Of a DNA stretch of 64,000 bases, positions 24,745 to 31,892 are shown piece after piece. The stretch lies in assembly GCA_000620545.1 (NCBI GenBank), contig JIBA01000018.1, forward strand, positions 62,001 to 126,000, read 5' to 3'. The translations under genes were made by a program, and so were the position numbers. The DNA is from Intrasporangiaceae bacterium URHB0013. Lineage in GTDB: Bacteria; Actinomycetota; Actinomycetes; Actinomycetales; Dermatophilaceae. Positions within the stretch are counted from its first letter, which is position 1; every line of letters begins with the position of its first letter. The notes under the pieces are model-generated. The model worked only from the letters and a program-made list of their open reading frames with translations, was not told where the DNA came from and made no database searches.

Positions 24745-25164
24745 ATGACCGCCACCACGATCGTCGCCGCCATGCTCGCCGCGGGCGCGAGCATTGTCGC
24801 CGCAGTCTTGTCCTGGCGCTCGGCTCAAGACAGTCGCCGCGAGGCCCGGGCAGCTCTGCGCGTGAACCAGCTCGTCAGCGCTCATGACCGCGAGGTGGAG
24901 CGCTTTCGCGACGACGTGTCAGGCTTCGTGCGCGCGCTGGTGGCGGCCGGCATGGAGGGCGAGGGGGGAACTGTCGCCGGCGCTGCCGTGATAGCCATGA
25001 ACTCGCTATGTACCGAAGATCTGCGCAAGATGGCGAACGAGTTGGCGCAGCTGCGGATGGGCCGGACGGCGGCGGGCATCGACGATCTCGTGCATCAGCT
25101 CGAGGATGAATCGCGCGCCATTCTCCGGCGCGCCGACAACCAGCGGCGCACACTGCTGGCGTGA
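24745..25164 (+). CDS. Hypothetical membrane-anchored coiled-coil protein
   Basis: A 139-residue protein from the ATG at 24745: a single N-terminal membrane helix (TTIVAAMLAAGASIVAAVLS) then WRSAQDSRREARAALRVNQL and a helical cytoplasmic region (LRKMANELAQLRMGRTAAGI, DLVHQLEDESRAILRRADNQ). The layout of one TM helix plus basic coiled coil recurs in the frameshifted gene at 28363-28886. No family recognised. An earlier start (24715) would add ten residues. Confidence 0.55.
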   Translation: MTATTIVAAMLAAGASIVAAVLSWRSAQDSRREARAALRVNQLVSAHDREVERFRDDVSGFVRALVAAGMEGEGGTVAGAAVIAMNSLCTEDLRKMANELAQLRMGRTAAGIDDLVHQLEDESRAILRRADNQRRTLLA

Positions 25165-25419
25165 GCGCGTCCGAGGGCTAGTGACTCTCACGCACTAACT
25201 CGCGTCAGGAGCTCGGCGGCGAGCCACTGCTGCCCGAACGCGCCGTCCGACTCGATGAGGTAGACGACCCGCGCAATCCTATCGAACTGGCGTTCGACTT
25301 CTGCTGCGACACGGGCGCACAGGCCCGCATCTGACGGTCAGGTTCCCAGTCAGGGTCTACCTTCTCTGACAACCGGCCGGGATTTCGGCCAGAAGTAGTG
25401 AGCCGCAGGGGGCAACAGC

Positions 25420-26388
25420 ATGAGCCGGACGATGACCGTCACCAGGATCAGCTACGGGGAGGTCCGCACTCGCAATCCGCTCAAGAAGGCTCTCGACGTG
25501 TCCGACCTACCTGATCATCGAGACCTTCTCTTGCTCATCCACGGGCGCTTCAAGCACCTCCCCGAGAGCGCCATGGTCGACAACGCCAAGAAGTCCTACG
25601 CCAAGATCACGCGGCTCGACCCGGTTGGTCGGCGACTACTGGTCAGCGTGGAGTGCGGAAACTTCGGCGAGACCGGCCGCGTGGTCGATGTCATCAACCA
25701 CAAGGAGACGCACAAGCATGGCGACGACGAGGCCCACGTCGTCGTGCTTCGGGCGCTTTTCCTTGTCCCCTTAAAGAGCCGGACAGCCCTGATGTTCGTC
25801 GAACACGGACGGGGTCGTAGCGCTGGGGCGAAGCTCCTCGACGCCATGCGAAAGGCCTGGATCGATGACTACAGCCTCCACACTCTGCACACCGAGACCA
25901 TCACGCGACAGGACGCATGGCTGCAGGCTGCAGAACTGGAGGGTGTCAGCGCGACGGTGTATGGGCACACCCGGGACGTGGCCGACCAAGCCATCCCTAG
26001 CAAGCTTGGTGACTTGCACATGGAGCTCAGGCCCCCTAAGGGTCAGCGGTGGCTTGACCGCGACATCTGGTACGCGCTGGCACAGCGCAAGTTGAAGCGG
26101 GCCGAGTTGTTGGGGTTGCCCGACGACCTCGAGCCCGATGAGGTGCGCGTACAGGTGGGCGACGGACAGCAGACGAAGACGTTCGTTCTCGGAAAGGAGA
26201 AGACGCCCTCGGTTCGATATCTGCTGTCCGAGGACGGCGAGCCTCCGCTGTCTGACTCCGCCTTCGTCGATTTCTGCTTCGACGAGGTGAAATCCGGTTC
26301 CTTCGACTCTGTCGGCGTCCAATGGCACACTGACCAGAACAAGGGTGGTTGGACGGCATCCGATCTCGAGGTGAAGTGGGGGAACTGA
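25420..26388 (+). CDS. Hypothetical cytosolic protein of a two-gene coupled unit
   Basis: A 322-residue soluble protein with no signal or membrane segment. It opens MSRTMTVTRISYGEVRTRNP; mid-protein holds LLVSVECGNFGETGRVVDVI, HVVVLRALFLVPLKSRTALM, FVEHGRGRSAGAKLLDAMRK and a C-terminal acidic/aromatic part (FVDFCFDEVKSGSFDSVGVQ). I do not recognise the family; the HGRGRSAG segment could be a ligand- or nucleic-acid-contact loop. A membrane-protein gene starts one base after its stop. The pair sits in accessory DNA next to repeat A. The size pairing resembles sensor plus membrane-effector defence modules such as Kiwa, but no homology is claimed. Confidence 0.7.
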   Translation: MSRTMTVTRISYGEVRTRNPLKKALDVSDLPDHRDLLLLIHGRFKHLPESAMVDNAKKSYAKITRLDPVGRRLLVSVECGNFGETGRVVDVINHKETHKHGDDEAHVVVLRALFLVPLKSRTALMFVEHGRGRSAGAKLLDAMRKAWIDDYSLHTLHTETITRQDAWLQAAELEGVSATVYGHTRDVADQAIPSKLGDLHMELRPPKGQRWLDRDIWYALAQRKLKRAELLGLPDDLEPDEVRVQVGDGQQTKTFVLGKEKTPSVRYLLSEDGEPPLSDSAFVDFCFDEVKSGSFDSVGVQWHTDQNKGGWTASDLEVKWGN

Positions 26389-26389
26389 C

Positions 26390-26896
26390 GTGTCGAAGAC
26401 ATCGGTTCTGCAGATCGTCACGGACCACCTCGACACGCTGCGCGACTCGAAGACCGACAGGCCGGCGATAGGCGACTATGTGCTGTTGTTCGGAGTGCCG
26501 ATCGGGATCGGTGTGGTGGTCGGATGGAAGGGCCCGGGCATCACGGACGTGGGCCAGATCATCGCCGGGTCCGCGGTTCTGGTCGGCTTCACTTTCGGCT
26601 TGATCGTCTACGTCTTCCAACTTCGTGTTGAGGTCACGCGGGATCCCCGAGTGCCCAAAGGGCGAACGCTCACTCGGCTGATCGATGAACTGTTCGCCAA
26701 CCTCTCCTACACCGTGATAGCCGGTTTGGTCGCGGTCGCTGCGCCCATGGTGGCAGCCGCTTTCCGCGCCGACGGCACCGAGCCCCTCGGTCCTTGGTGG
26801 ACGGGTGCGGTGCTCGCGCTCATGGCCCACTTCATCTTGGATCTGGGCATGTGTTTGAAGCGGACTCACCGCGCGTACCACGAACTGAGTATGTGA
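26390..26896 (+). CDS. Hypothetical multi-pass membrane protein, partner of 25420
   Basis: A 168-residue protein with a soluble N-terminal part (VLQIVTDHLDTLRDSKTDRP) and four predicted membrane helices: GDYVLLFGVPIGIGVVVGW, GQIIAGSAVLVGFTFGLIVY, SYTVIAGLVAVAAPMVAAA and WTGAVLALMAHFILDLGMC. A cytoplasmic loop VTRDPRVPKGRTLTRLIDEL lies between helices 2 and 3. The GTG start at 26390 lies one base after the upstream stop, so translation is coupled. The LRDSKTDRPAIGDYxxxFxxP pattern is one I associate with membrane proteins in bacterial accessory loci (recall, not searched). A pore or membrane-damage effector is an inference only. Confidence 0.7.
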   Translation: MSKTSVLQIVTDHLDTLRDSKTDRPAIGDYVLLFGVPIGIGVVVGWKGPGITDVGQIIAGSAVLVGFTFGLIVYVFQLRVEVTRDPRVPKGRTLTRLIDELFANLSYTVIAGLVAVAAPMVAAAFRADGTEPLGPWWTGAVLALMAHFILDLGMCLKRTHRAYHELSM

Positions 26897-26908
26897 CGGC
26901 GCGCTTGC

Positions 26909-27157
26909 ATGCCTTACCCAGGCCGCCAGGTGCTCGATGTGCTTCCCGAGTTCGTGGGCACGGCCTCGACGCGGCAGACCGCTGAGCAGCGGGCGCGACT
27001 GCTGGAGTTCTGCGCCGAGCACTATGCCGCCGGCCGGTCGATCCACGAACTGGCCGAGATGACGGGCCGTACTCAGTCCGCAGTGCGTCGCGCGCTCGAC
27101 CAAGCCGGCGTGCGTCGTCGCGGTCGTGGTGCGCCGCCGATGTACGAGCCCCACTGA
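26909..27157 (+). CDS. Small helix-turn-helix DNA-binding protein
   Basis: An 82-residue protein: TAEQRARLLEFCAEHYAAGR then SIHELAEMTGRTQSAVRRAL and DQAGVRRRGRGAPPMYEPH. The HTH is of the sigma-region-4/resolvase type with a basic tail, suited to binding DNA as a regulator or recombination accessory factor. The start ATG lies 12 bases after the stop of the membrane-protein gene, so it may be the third gene of that operon. A damaged copy with the same flanking DNA is at 3626-3859. Confidence 0.8.
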   Translation: MPYPGRQVLDVLPEFVGTASTRQTAEQRARLLEFCAEHYAAGRSIHELAEMTGRTQSAVRRALDQAGVRRRGRGAPPMYEPH

Positions 27158-27390
27158 GTGGCGCGGCCCGCCCGGGGTGGGGGTTGAGCAGGCCGCGCCC
27201 TGATGCCGACGGTGGGGAACCGGGCAGCAGACGGCCCGTCGAGTTTGGGGGAACCGACGGGCACGCGAGGGCGATTGTGCCCGAGGCGGCCGTAGCTGGT
27301 GAGGCTTTCGCTAAGACCGCCCCGAGCTTTTCCGGGTCCGCGGCGGGCTGCGTGAGCGCGCCCGCCGAGCAGGGGGCATCGACGGGCGCG
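26922..27390 (+). repeat. Repeat A, copy 2
   Basis: Full-length counterpart of 3626-4106 in the same orientation. It comprises most of the intact HTH gene and about 230 bases of conserved noncoding DNA with the GCCCGTCG/CGACGGGC hairpin and a CATCGACGGGCGCG end. Here it precedes repeat B by about 150 bases. Confidence 0.75.
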
Positions 27391-27544
27391 CGAGCAGCAC
27401 GGTCCACTTGGCGGCCGAGCGGATCAAGTGCGGACACGTCCCTAGAGCAGGGCATGATGTCGGGCCTCGACCCCCCAAGACGGGCCACCGGTCCGCTCCC
27501 GAGGCGTCAAGGTGTGAAAATGCGGAAATCGGGCTCACTCGCAG

Positions 27545-27782
27545 TGACACCGTGGCACGGTGGGCTAGACACTGGGGGGTGTCTCGGGAAGCGGCTTTCC
27601 TGGCAAGGGGCGCAGAATATCGTGCGGTGTGGAGTCGCGGGCGGGCGCTGCCATCGTGAGGGGGGACTTGCGGCGGCAGCGCCCTGGCACGCTCGGAAGT
27701 GCTGTAGTCCTAGCGTGTCAGGCGGCGCGAGCGCGCCCTTGGGGAGGTGGAGGACTCGGCGACGCCCCCTTCATCATGGCGG
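27545..27782 (+). repeat. Repeat B, copy 2
   Basis: Counterpart of 3325-3557. The palindrome CACCGTG-g-CACGGTG is unchanged, and the GACACT-GGGG-GGTGTC hairpin keeps pairing through a T-G wobble. The GCGCTGCC/GGCAGCGC pair is also kept. No reading frame is shared by the two copies. Confidence 0.75.
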
Positions 27783-27849
27783 AGGTTGCGTGGGCGTCTT
27801 GGGAATGGGCCCCATCCGGTCGGTATCTCGCGGCTAGCACAGAGCAATG

Positions 27850-27884
27850 AGAGCCCCGCCCACCGTGAGGTGAGCGAGGGCTCT
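27850..27884. terminator. Hairpin of repeat C, copy 1
   Basis: An imperfect 15-bp stem closed by a GTGA loop (AGAGCCCCGCCCACC with GGTGAGCGAGGGCTCT, one unpaired base). It is followed by a GGCGTGGGGC segment and CAGCGGTGTTG. The same order occurs at 29298-29390. It may end plus-strand transcripts from the repeat region. Confidence 0.5.
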
Positions 27885-28019
27885 GCGCTGTCCCTTCCTG
27901 GCGTGGGGCGCCCGGGTCAGCGGTGTTGCGATCTGGTCGTGAGCTCACGGTACGACTTGGGACCGACACTGCCCCCTGACGTCCCCAAAGGCAGCCCCGC
28001 GTGTGGCACGCTCACAGCC

Positions 28020-28202
28020 ATGTTCACCGGGTACGAGACGACGACCAAAGAGCCGCCGAAGCACGCGGTTGCCCCGGGCAGCGCAGTTGCGCTGTGCGGC
28101 CGCACAGTCTTGGCGTTCGGCCCGACGTGGGACATCTTTCAGGCGCCGCCGGAGCCGGACCGCTGCCCCAACTGCGATCAGCTCGCCCGAACGGCGCTCT
28201 GA
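28020..28202 (+). CDS. Small Cys-rich protein
   Basis: A 60-residue product from the ATG at 28020 with AVAPGSAVALCGRTVLAFGP then PEPDRCPNCDQLARTAL. The pattern of an early CGR and a late CPxC fits a small zinc-binding protein of a type frequent in actinobacterial mobile and accessory DNA. Function unknown. No strong RBS is visible. Confidence 0.5.
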   Translation: MFTGYETTTKEPPKHAVAPGSAVALCGRTVLAFGPTWDIFQAPPEPDRCPNCDQLARTAL

Positions 28203-28362
28203 CCCCCCGGGGCACCCCACTCCCCCGCCACCCCGCCTGACCGCACCTCAGTCAACTGGCAGCCGCTCCCCCCGACGTCTTTTTCTTGTCCCGACAAGAG
28301 TGGTCGCTGCTCCCCTGTCTTCGGCGCGTCATGCGGCATGCCTAGGGGCCGGCAGGCACCCT

Positions 28363-28886
28363 ATGGGCATGGCAGCAGATTGGGGCGCGACGCTCCCGGC
28401 ACTCGCAGGCGTGGCGCTTGGCGGAGGCTTCTCGTACCTCGTGATGCGCGGACAGGTGAGTGCGGAGCGCGAGCAGCGACAGCGGGATCGACTCAGCCAG
28501 GTGATCGCCGACTACTGGGCAGCGATAGACCGGTACGCCACAGCCAGCGAGGAGCTCTTCGTCGCGAACCATCAGCTCAATCAGGCCAAAGAGCACGCGC
28601 AGCCGGTCGAAAGCATCAGAGCCGATGGGACGAGGCCGTGGCGACGCATCGAGCCACCAAGGCGGCATGTCGAGAATTGCTCGGCAAGGTGCGGATCTTC
28701 TTCCCGGAGCTCGAGCTCTGCGCGTACGAGCTGCTGCTTGCCTCAGGGCCGATCGCCCCAGGATACGAGTCAGACCAGGAGGAAGAGCGCGACAGTAAGC
28801 TGCACGCCTTCGAGGCTGCCGCGCGCGAATCTCTTGGGGTCCGGATCAGGCCCGGCACGGAGTTTTTCGTCCCAGCCGGCAAGTAG
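28363..28886 (+). pseudogene. Membrane-anchored coiled-coil protein, frameshifted
   Basis: Frame 1 reads MGMAADWGATLPALAGVALG (N-terminal hydrophobic segment), SYLVMRGQVSAEREQRQRDR and LNQAKEHAQ; near 28600 the coding sense moves to another frame that reads GRKHQSRWDEAVATHRATKA, LGKVRIFFPELELCAYELLL and ends RIRPGTEFFVPAGK at 28884-28886. One base lost or gained explains it. The N-terminal TM plus coiled coil is similar in layout to 24745-25164. Family unknown. Confidence 0.55.
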
Positions 28887-28896
28887 CGGACGCTGT

Positions 28897-29115
28897 TCAA
28901 CGCTGAGGTCGCTCGGTGGCGCCGGCAGCGATCCAAGCGCGGAGCTCGTCACGTGGGATCACCGGCTTCGTCAGCTGTCGGCCGGCCACCACGGCATACC
29001 TGGGCACGAGGTCGCCGGCCCGGACGGCGCGCCGGATGACGTCGACCGAGTAGCCGGTGGCAGCTGAGGCGCCTGCGTAGTCGTAGGAGACGGGCTCGAT
29101 CACGTACTCGCTCAC
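28897..29115 (-). CDS. Excisionase-like helix-turn-helix protein
   Basis: A 72-residue protein, MSEYVIEPVSYDYAGASAAT then GYSVDVIRRAVRAGDLVPRY and GRQLTKPVIPRDELRAWIAA. The order helix-turn-helix, then a wing with a short strand and a DELRAWI helix is that of excisionase/MerR-like winged helix proteins used by integrative elements. The GTG start at 29115 follows from the frame. It would fit as a recombination directionality factor, but no integrase gene is present in the window. Confidence 0.75.
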   Translation of the reverse strand: MSEYVIEPVSYDYAGASAATGYSVDVIRRAVRAGDLVPRYAVVAGRQLTKPVIPRDELRAWIAAGATERPQR

Positions 29116-29574
29116 GAAGCGTCAGCCTAGGGCCGCGGCTCTAGGGCGGCTTGCTCGGGCGCGTACCGGGGGGTGTGGCTCCGGTTCAGCTGCTACGCGT
29201 TCACCCGGGGCGACGACCGCGCGCCACCGCCTGAGGCCTGCGCTGCTGAAGCTCCAGGCGGTGGCGCTGCGGATCCACTACCCATCGGCACGCAAGAGCC
29301 CCCGCTCACCGTGAGGCGAGCGGGGGCCCGGTGCTGGCTCGGCAATGCGTGGGCGTGGGGCCCCTGCCGAGCCAGCGGTGTTGTGATTTGGTCGCGGGGG
29401 GAACGCTACGTCACACCACCGAGAGTCGAAGGCCGTGCGGCCGCTCACCCCCCACTGAAGCCACCCCCGCGCGAGGGGCGGGATTGAGCAGCGGGCCGCT
29501 TGTCCTTGGGTTGTCCTTGGGACAGCCACAAACGGTCAACGCAGGCCAACAGGTCGGATCAGCGTTTGTGCAGG
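29116..29574. other. Gene-free stretch with repeat C copy
   Basis: No coding region I can support. It holds repeat C copy 2 (29298-29390) and a tandem 11-base repeat TTGTCCTTGGG twice near 29499-29520. Composition looks like element-end DNA. Confidence 0.4.
29298..29376. repeat. Repeat C, copy 2: two adjacent hairpins
   Basis: Hairpin 1 pairs 29298-29310 with 29315-29327 (13 bp, one mismatch, GTGA loop). Hairpin 2 pairs GCTGGCTCGGCA (29333-29344) with TGCCGAGCCAGC (29365-29376), 12 bp perfect. The sequence after it, CAGCGGTGTTGTGATTTGGT, matches that after 27850-27884. In copy 1 hairpin 2 is reduced to a few pairs. Confidence 0.55.
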
Positions 29575-29714
29575 TCAGCGGGGCATTGTCACGTCAATCA
29601 ACGGTTGCCCACGGTGCGGGGAGAGTTCGAGATGTACTTCGACCTCTGAGCCCTCAGCGGGCTCGACCCGCAGAACCACTGGGATGACGGCGTTCTGGTC
29701 CGCACTCGGTCCGC
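29575..29714 (-). CDS. Possible short gene remnant
   Basis: The minus strand reads ADQNAVIPVVLRVEPAEGSE then VEVHLELSPHRGQPLIDVTM and stops at 29575. The alternation of charged and hydrophobic residues looks like protein, but there is no credible start: further upstream the frame runs through the long inverted repeat at 29730-29783. It could be the 3' end of a broken gene. Confidence 0.25.
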
Positions 29715-29729
29715 ATGATGACTGATCCC

Positions 29730-29783
29730 ACGAGTCCGCTCGCGCTGCCAGCACCACTGCAACGGCAGCGCGAGCGGACTCGT
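29730..29783. terminator. Perfect 20-bp inverted repeat, 14-base loop
   Basis: Arms at 29730-29749 and 29764-29783 (ACGAGTCCGCTCGCGCTGCC and its exact complement). It lies 57 bases downstream of the dnaJ-like stop on the minus strand, so a terminator for the heat-shock operon is the simplest role. It also marks the right edge of the accessory region. Confidence 0.6.
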
Positions 29784-29839
29784 CTGCGTCCGGCCACTCG
29801 TGAGCGCCCTGCACGCAGCCGCCCCGGCTCGACCGGTGG

Positions 29840-30193
29840 TCACCACCGCTGCCAGCGGACCGGGCCGACCCGGATCAAGAACTGCACATGGTTGCTGGCT
29901 CGCGGCCGAGGCTCGGTCCGGCGGACCTCGAGCGGCTGCCGCATGGGTGATCGACGCGCACGGTCGTAGTCCGCGCGTGCCTGCCCGTCGCCCAGGACGG
30001 CATACGCGTCCATGACCCGCCGGAGTGCCTCGTCGCGTCCGTCGTCGACGGTCTCGACGATCGACGTTGCGTGCTCACTGCGGGTGTCCGGGTGGTGCCG
30101 GCGCGCGAGCGCCCGGTAGGCGCGCCGGATCTGCTCGGGGGTGGCGGACGGCGCAATCCCCAGGACCGCATACAGGTCACCGCTCGCCGTCAT
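29840..30193 (-). CDS. DnaJ-domain protein
   Basis: A 117-residue protein with a complete J domain: DLYAVLGIAPSATPEQIRRA then YRALARRHHPDTRSE (HPD present) and VMDAYAVLGDGQARADYDRA. The rest is a short basic tail; there is no zinc-finger or client-binding domain, so it is a minimal J protein that would stimulate DnaK's ATPase. The ATG at 30193 follows GGGAGGAG by about 11 bases; the frame is open to 30313. It lies downstream of hsp20 on the same strand, which fits a heat-shock operon. Confidence 0.85.
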   Translation of the reverse strand: MTASGDLYAVLGIAPSATPEQIRRAYRALARRHHPDTRSEHATSIVETVDDGRDEALRRVMDAYAVLGDGQARADYDRARRSPMRQPLEVRRTEPRPRASNHVQFLIRVGPVRWQRW

Positions 30194-30440
30194 GGATCCG
30201 CGGCTCCTCCCTGTCGTGGACAGCGCTCCCGGCCGCACTCGAGGTGCGGGCCGGGACCGCACGTGCTGTCGGCCTTCGAGGACCCCGGCCGGTGCGAACC
30301 GGTACGCCGTCAAGGCGTGGGCGTCGCGCTTGAAGCGTCAGGCGCGCGAACAGCGAACGCACCGACCGGGGCAGCTCCCTCGTCCAAGGACCACGCCGTG
30401 GCCACAGCCTGCCTTCGGGCCCCGACGGGCAGGCCCTGGC

Positions 30441-30875
30441 TCAGGCCCCGATGGCCTGCCGGTCCTCGGTCGTGCCGCTGATCTCGATCTTGCGAGGCTT
30501 GGCCTGCTCGGCCACCGGGATCGTCAAGGTGAGCACCCCGCCGTCGTAGCGGGCCTCGATGTGCTCGGTGTCGAGGTTGTCGCCGAGCACGAGCTGCCTG
30601 CTGAACACCCCGAAGGGGCGCTCCGCGGCGATGAGCTGCTTCTCGTCGTGACGGGACCGGCGTTCGGCCTTGACCGTGACGACGTTGCGCTCGACGTCGA
30701 GGTCGATGCCGTCCGGCGCCACGCCGGGAAGGTCGAACTCGACATGGAAGGTGTCACCCTCGCGCCACGCGTCCATCGGCATCAAGGACGAGCGGGCGAA
30801 GGACCCGCCGCTGCCGAGCACCTGCTGCGTGAGTCGGTCCAGCTCTCGGAAGGGGTCGGTGCGCATCAGCATCAT
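30441..30875 (-). CDS. Hsp20/alpha-crystallin small heat-shock protein
   Basis: A 144-residue holdase. N-terminus [20 protein letters not shown]; alpha-crystallin domain from [20 protein letters not shown] through [15 protein letters not shown] to [20 protein letters not shown], with a C-terminal tail EDRQAIGA. It forms oligomers that hold unfolding proteins for DnaK. GGAGGTG ends 2 bases before the ATG at 30875, which favours that start over the ATG at 30887. A palindromic operator lies at 30932-30953, and a J-domain gene follows. Confidence 0.92.
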   Translation of the reverse strand: MMLMRTDPFRELDRLTQQVLGSGGSFARSSLMPMDAWREGDTFHVEFDLPGVAPDGIDLDVERNVVTVKAERRSRHDEKQLIAAERPFGVFSRQLVLGDNLDTEHIEARYDGGVLTLTIPVAEQAKPRKIEISGTTEDRQAIGA

Positions 30876-30931
30876 GTTCACCTCCATCGCTTGCTGTGAT
30901 GCTCCTCGGAAGGCCATGATCGCGCCTTGCG

Positions 30932-30953
30932 ATCTATGGCATGCGCCATAGAT
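30932..30953. promoter_or_regulatory. Candidate operator for hsp20
   Basis: Perfect 9-bp dyad ATCTATGGC-N4-GCCATAGAT, 57 bases upstream of the hsp20 start codon. It matches neither the HspR-type HAIR motif (CTTGAGT-N7-ACTCAAG) nor the CIRCE element, so a different repressor may control this operon. It lies between the divergent hsp20 and DUF1810 genes and could serve both. Confidence 0.55.
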
Positions 30954-31091
30954 TTGGTATACCACTCGTACCACCCTGAGACAAGAGGACGCGAAGGCCG
31001 CGCGGGCCCATCCGTGAGGCCTTCTCGCCAACCCGGCCATGGAGGCCAGATGCGTGTCGGTGATCCGACGCCGACCGGGTACGACGCGAGC

Positions 31092-31535
31092 ATGAACGAC
31101 GCCTCCCCCGATCTCGAGCGGTTCGTGCGCGCCCAGGACGCGGGCGGCACCTACGCCGCAGCGCTCGCCGAGATACGCGCCGGCACCAAACGTGGCCACT
31201 GGATGTGGTTCGTGCTCCCTCAGGTCCGTGGGCTGGGGCGCAGCGAGATGGCCCGGTCGTATGCCGTGTCGGACCTGCCCGAGGCCCGCGCCTACCTGCG
31301 CCACCCGGTCCTCGGTCCGCGACTGCGCGAGTGTGCGGCGGCCCTCGATGCGCTCGCCACGGACGACCCCGTGCACGTGCTCGGACCGGTGGACGCGACC
31401 AAGCTGCGCTCGTCGATGACCCTGTTCGAGCGGGCCGCGGCGGATGCATCGGAGGCCGAGCCCTTCGCTCGCGTGCTCGAGCACTTCTTCGGGGGCCGCC
31501 GCGACGACGCCACCATGACGATCCTCGGCTTGTGA
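31092..31535 (+). CDS. DUF1810 family protein
   Basis: A 147-residue cytoplasmic protein: [20 protein letters not shown], then [40 protein letters not shown] and [20 protein letters not shown]. All are hallmarks of DUF1810, a small all-helical family of unknown biochemical role. The length fits. It is divergent from hsp20. I choose the ATG at 31092, where homology begins; earlier in-frame starts exist. Confidence 0.88.
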   Translation: MNDASPDLERFVRAQDAGGTYAAALAEIRAGTKRGHWMWFVLPQVRGLGRSEMARSYAVSDLPEARAYLRHPVLGPRLRECAAALDALATDDPVHVLGPVDATKLRSSMTLFERAAADASEAEPFARVLEHFFGGRRDDATMTILGL

Positions 31536-31892
31536 GCGGCCTCGACGGCGGCTTGCCGTCTCCGGCTCTCGTGACGAGCTGACGGCCGGCTCGACGAGAT
31601 CACGGCCAGCGAGCCGCGCGCTGCCGGACAGCGGGCCAGCCAGCCGGCGAGCCGGCGAGGGCAGTCACGCGGTGCCGCGCCTTCCACCGTCCGACACGCC
31701 GTCGTGCTCGGCATCCCACCGAACCGCCTTGAAATGTGCACCTAACGGACAATTCGGGTTAGGCTATGGCACCCGCGTTCGCAGGTGCTCTGACGGCCTC
31801 TCTCCACGCCCGGGATCACAACACCACACCCCTCGCGCCCTGCCACCCTGCCTTGCGCTCGGGTGGATCCGTCCATCCCGTCCGGGAGACCC
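31536..31892. promoter_or_regulatory. Intergenic region with dyad upstream of the secreted protein
   Basis: No gene seen. CCTAAC (31741-31746) and GTTAGG (31758-31763) form a 6-bp dyad with an 11-base spacer. The stretch GGTTAGGCTA at 31757-31766 matches the core half of the DtxR/IdeR iron box, but the other half is not conserved (about 12 of 19 positions). A regulator binding here is likely; its identity is not. Confidence 0.3.

Noticed and set aside
25420-26896. Assignment of the pair to Kiwa (KwaA/KwaB)
   Set aside because: Similar sizes and one membrane partner, but gene order is reversed and I cannot show DUF4868 homology.
2340-29800. A complete prophage or ICE
   Set aside because: No integrase, relaxase, large terminase, capsid or replication genes were found; only scattered relics, an excisionase-like protein and repeats.
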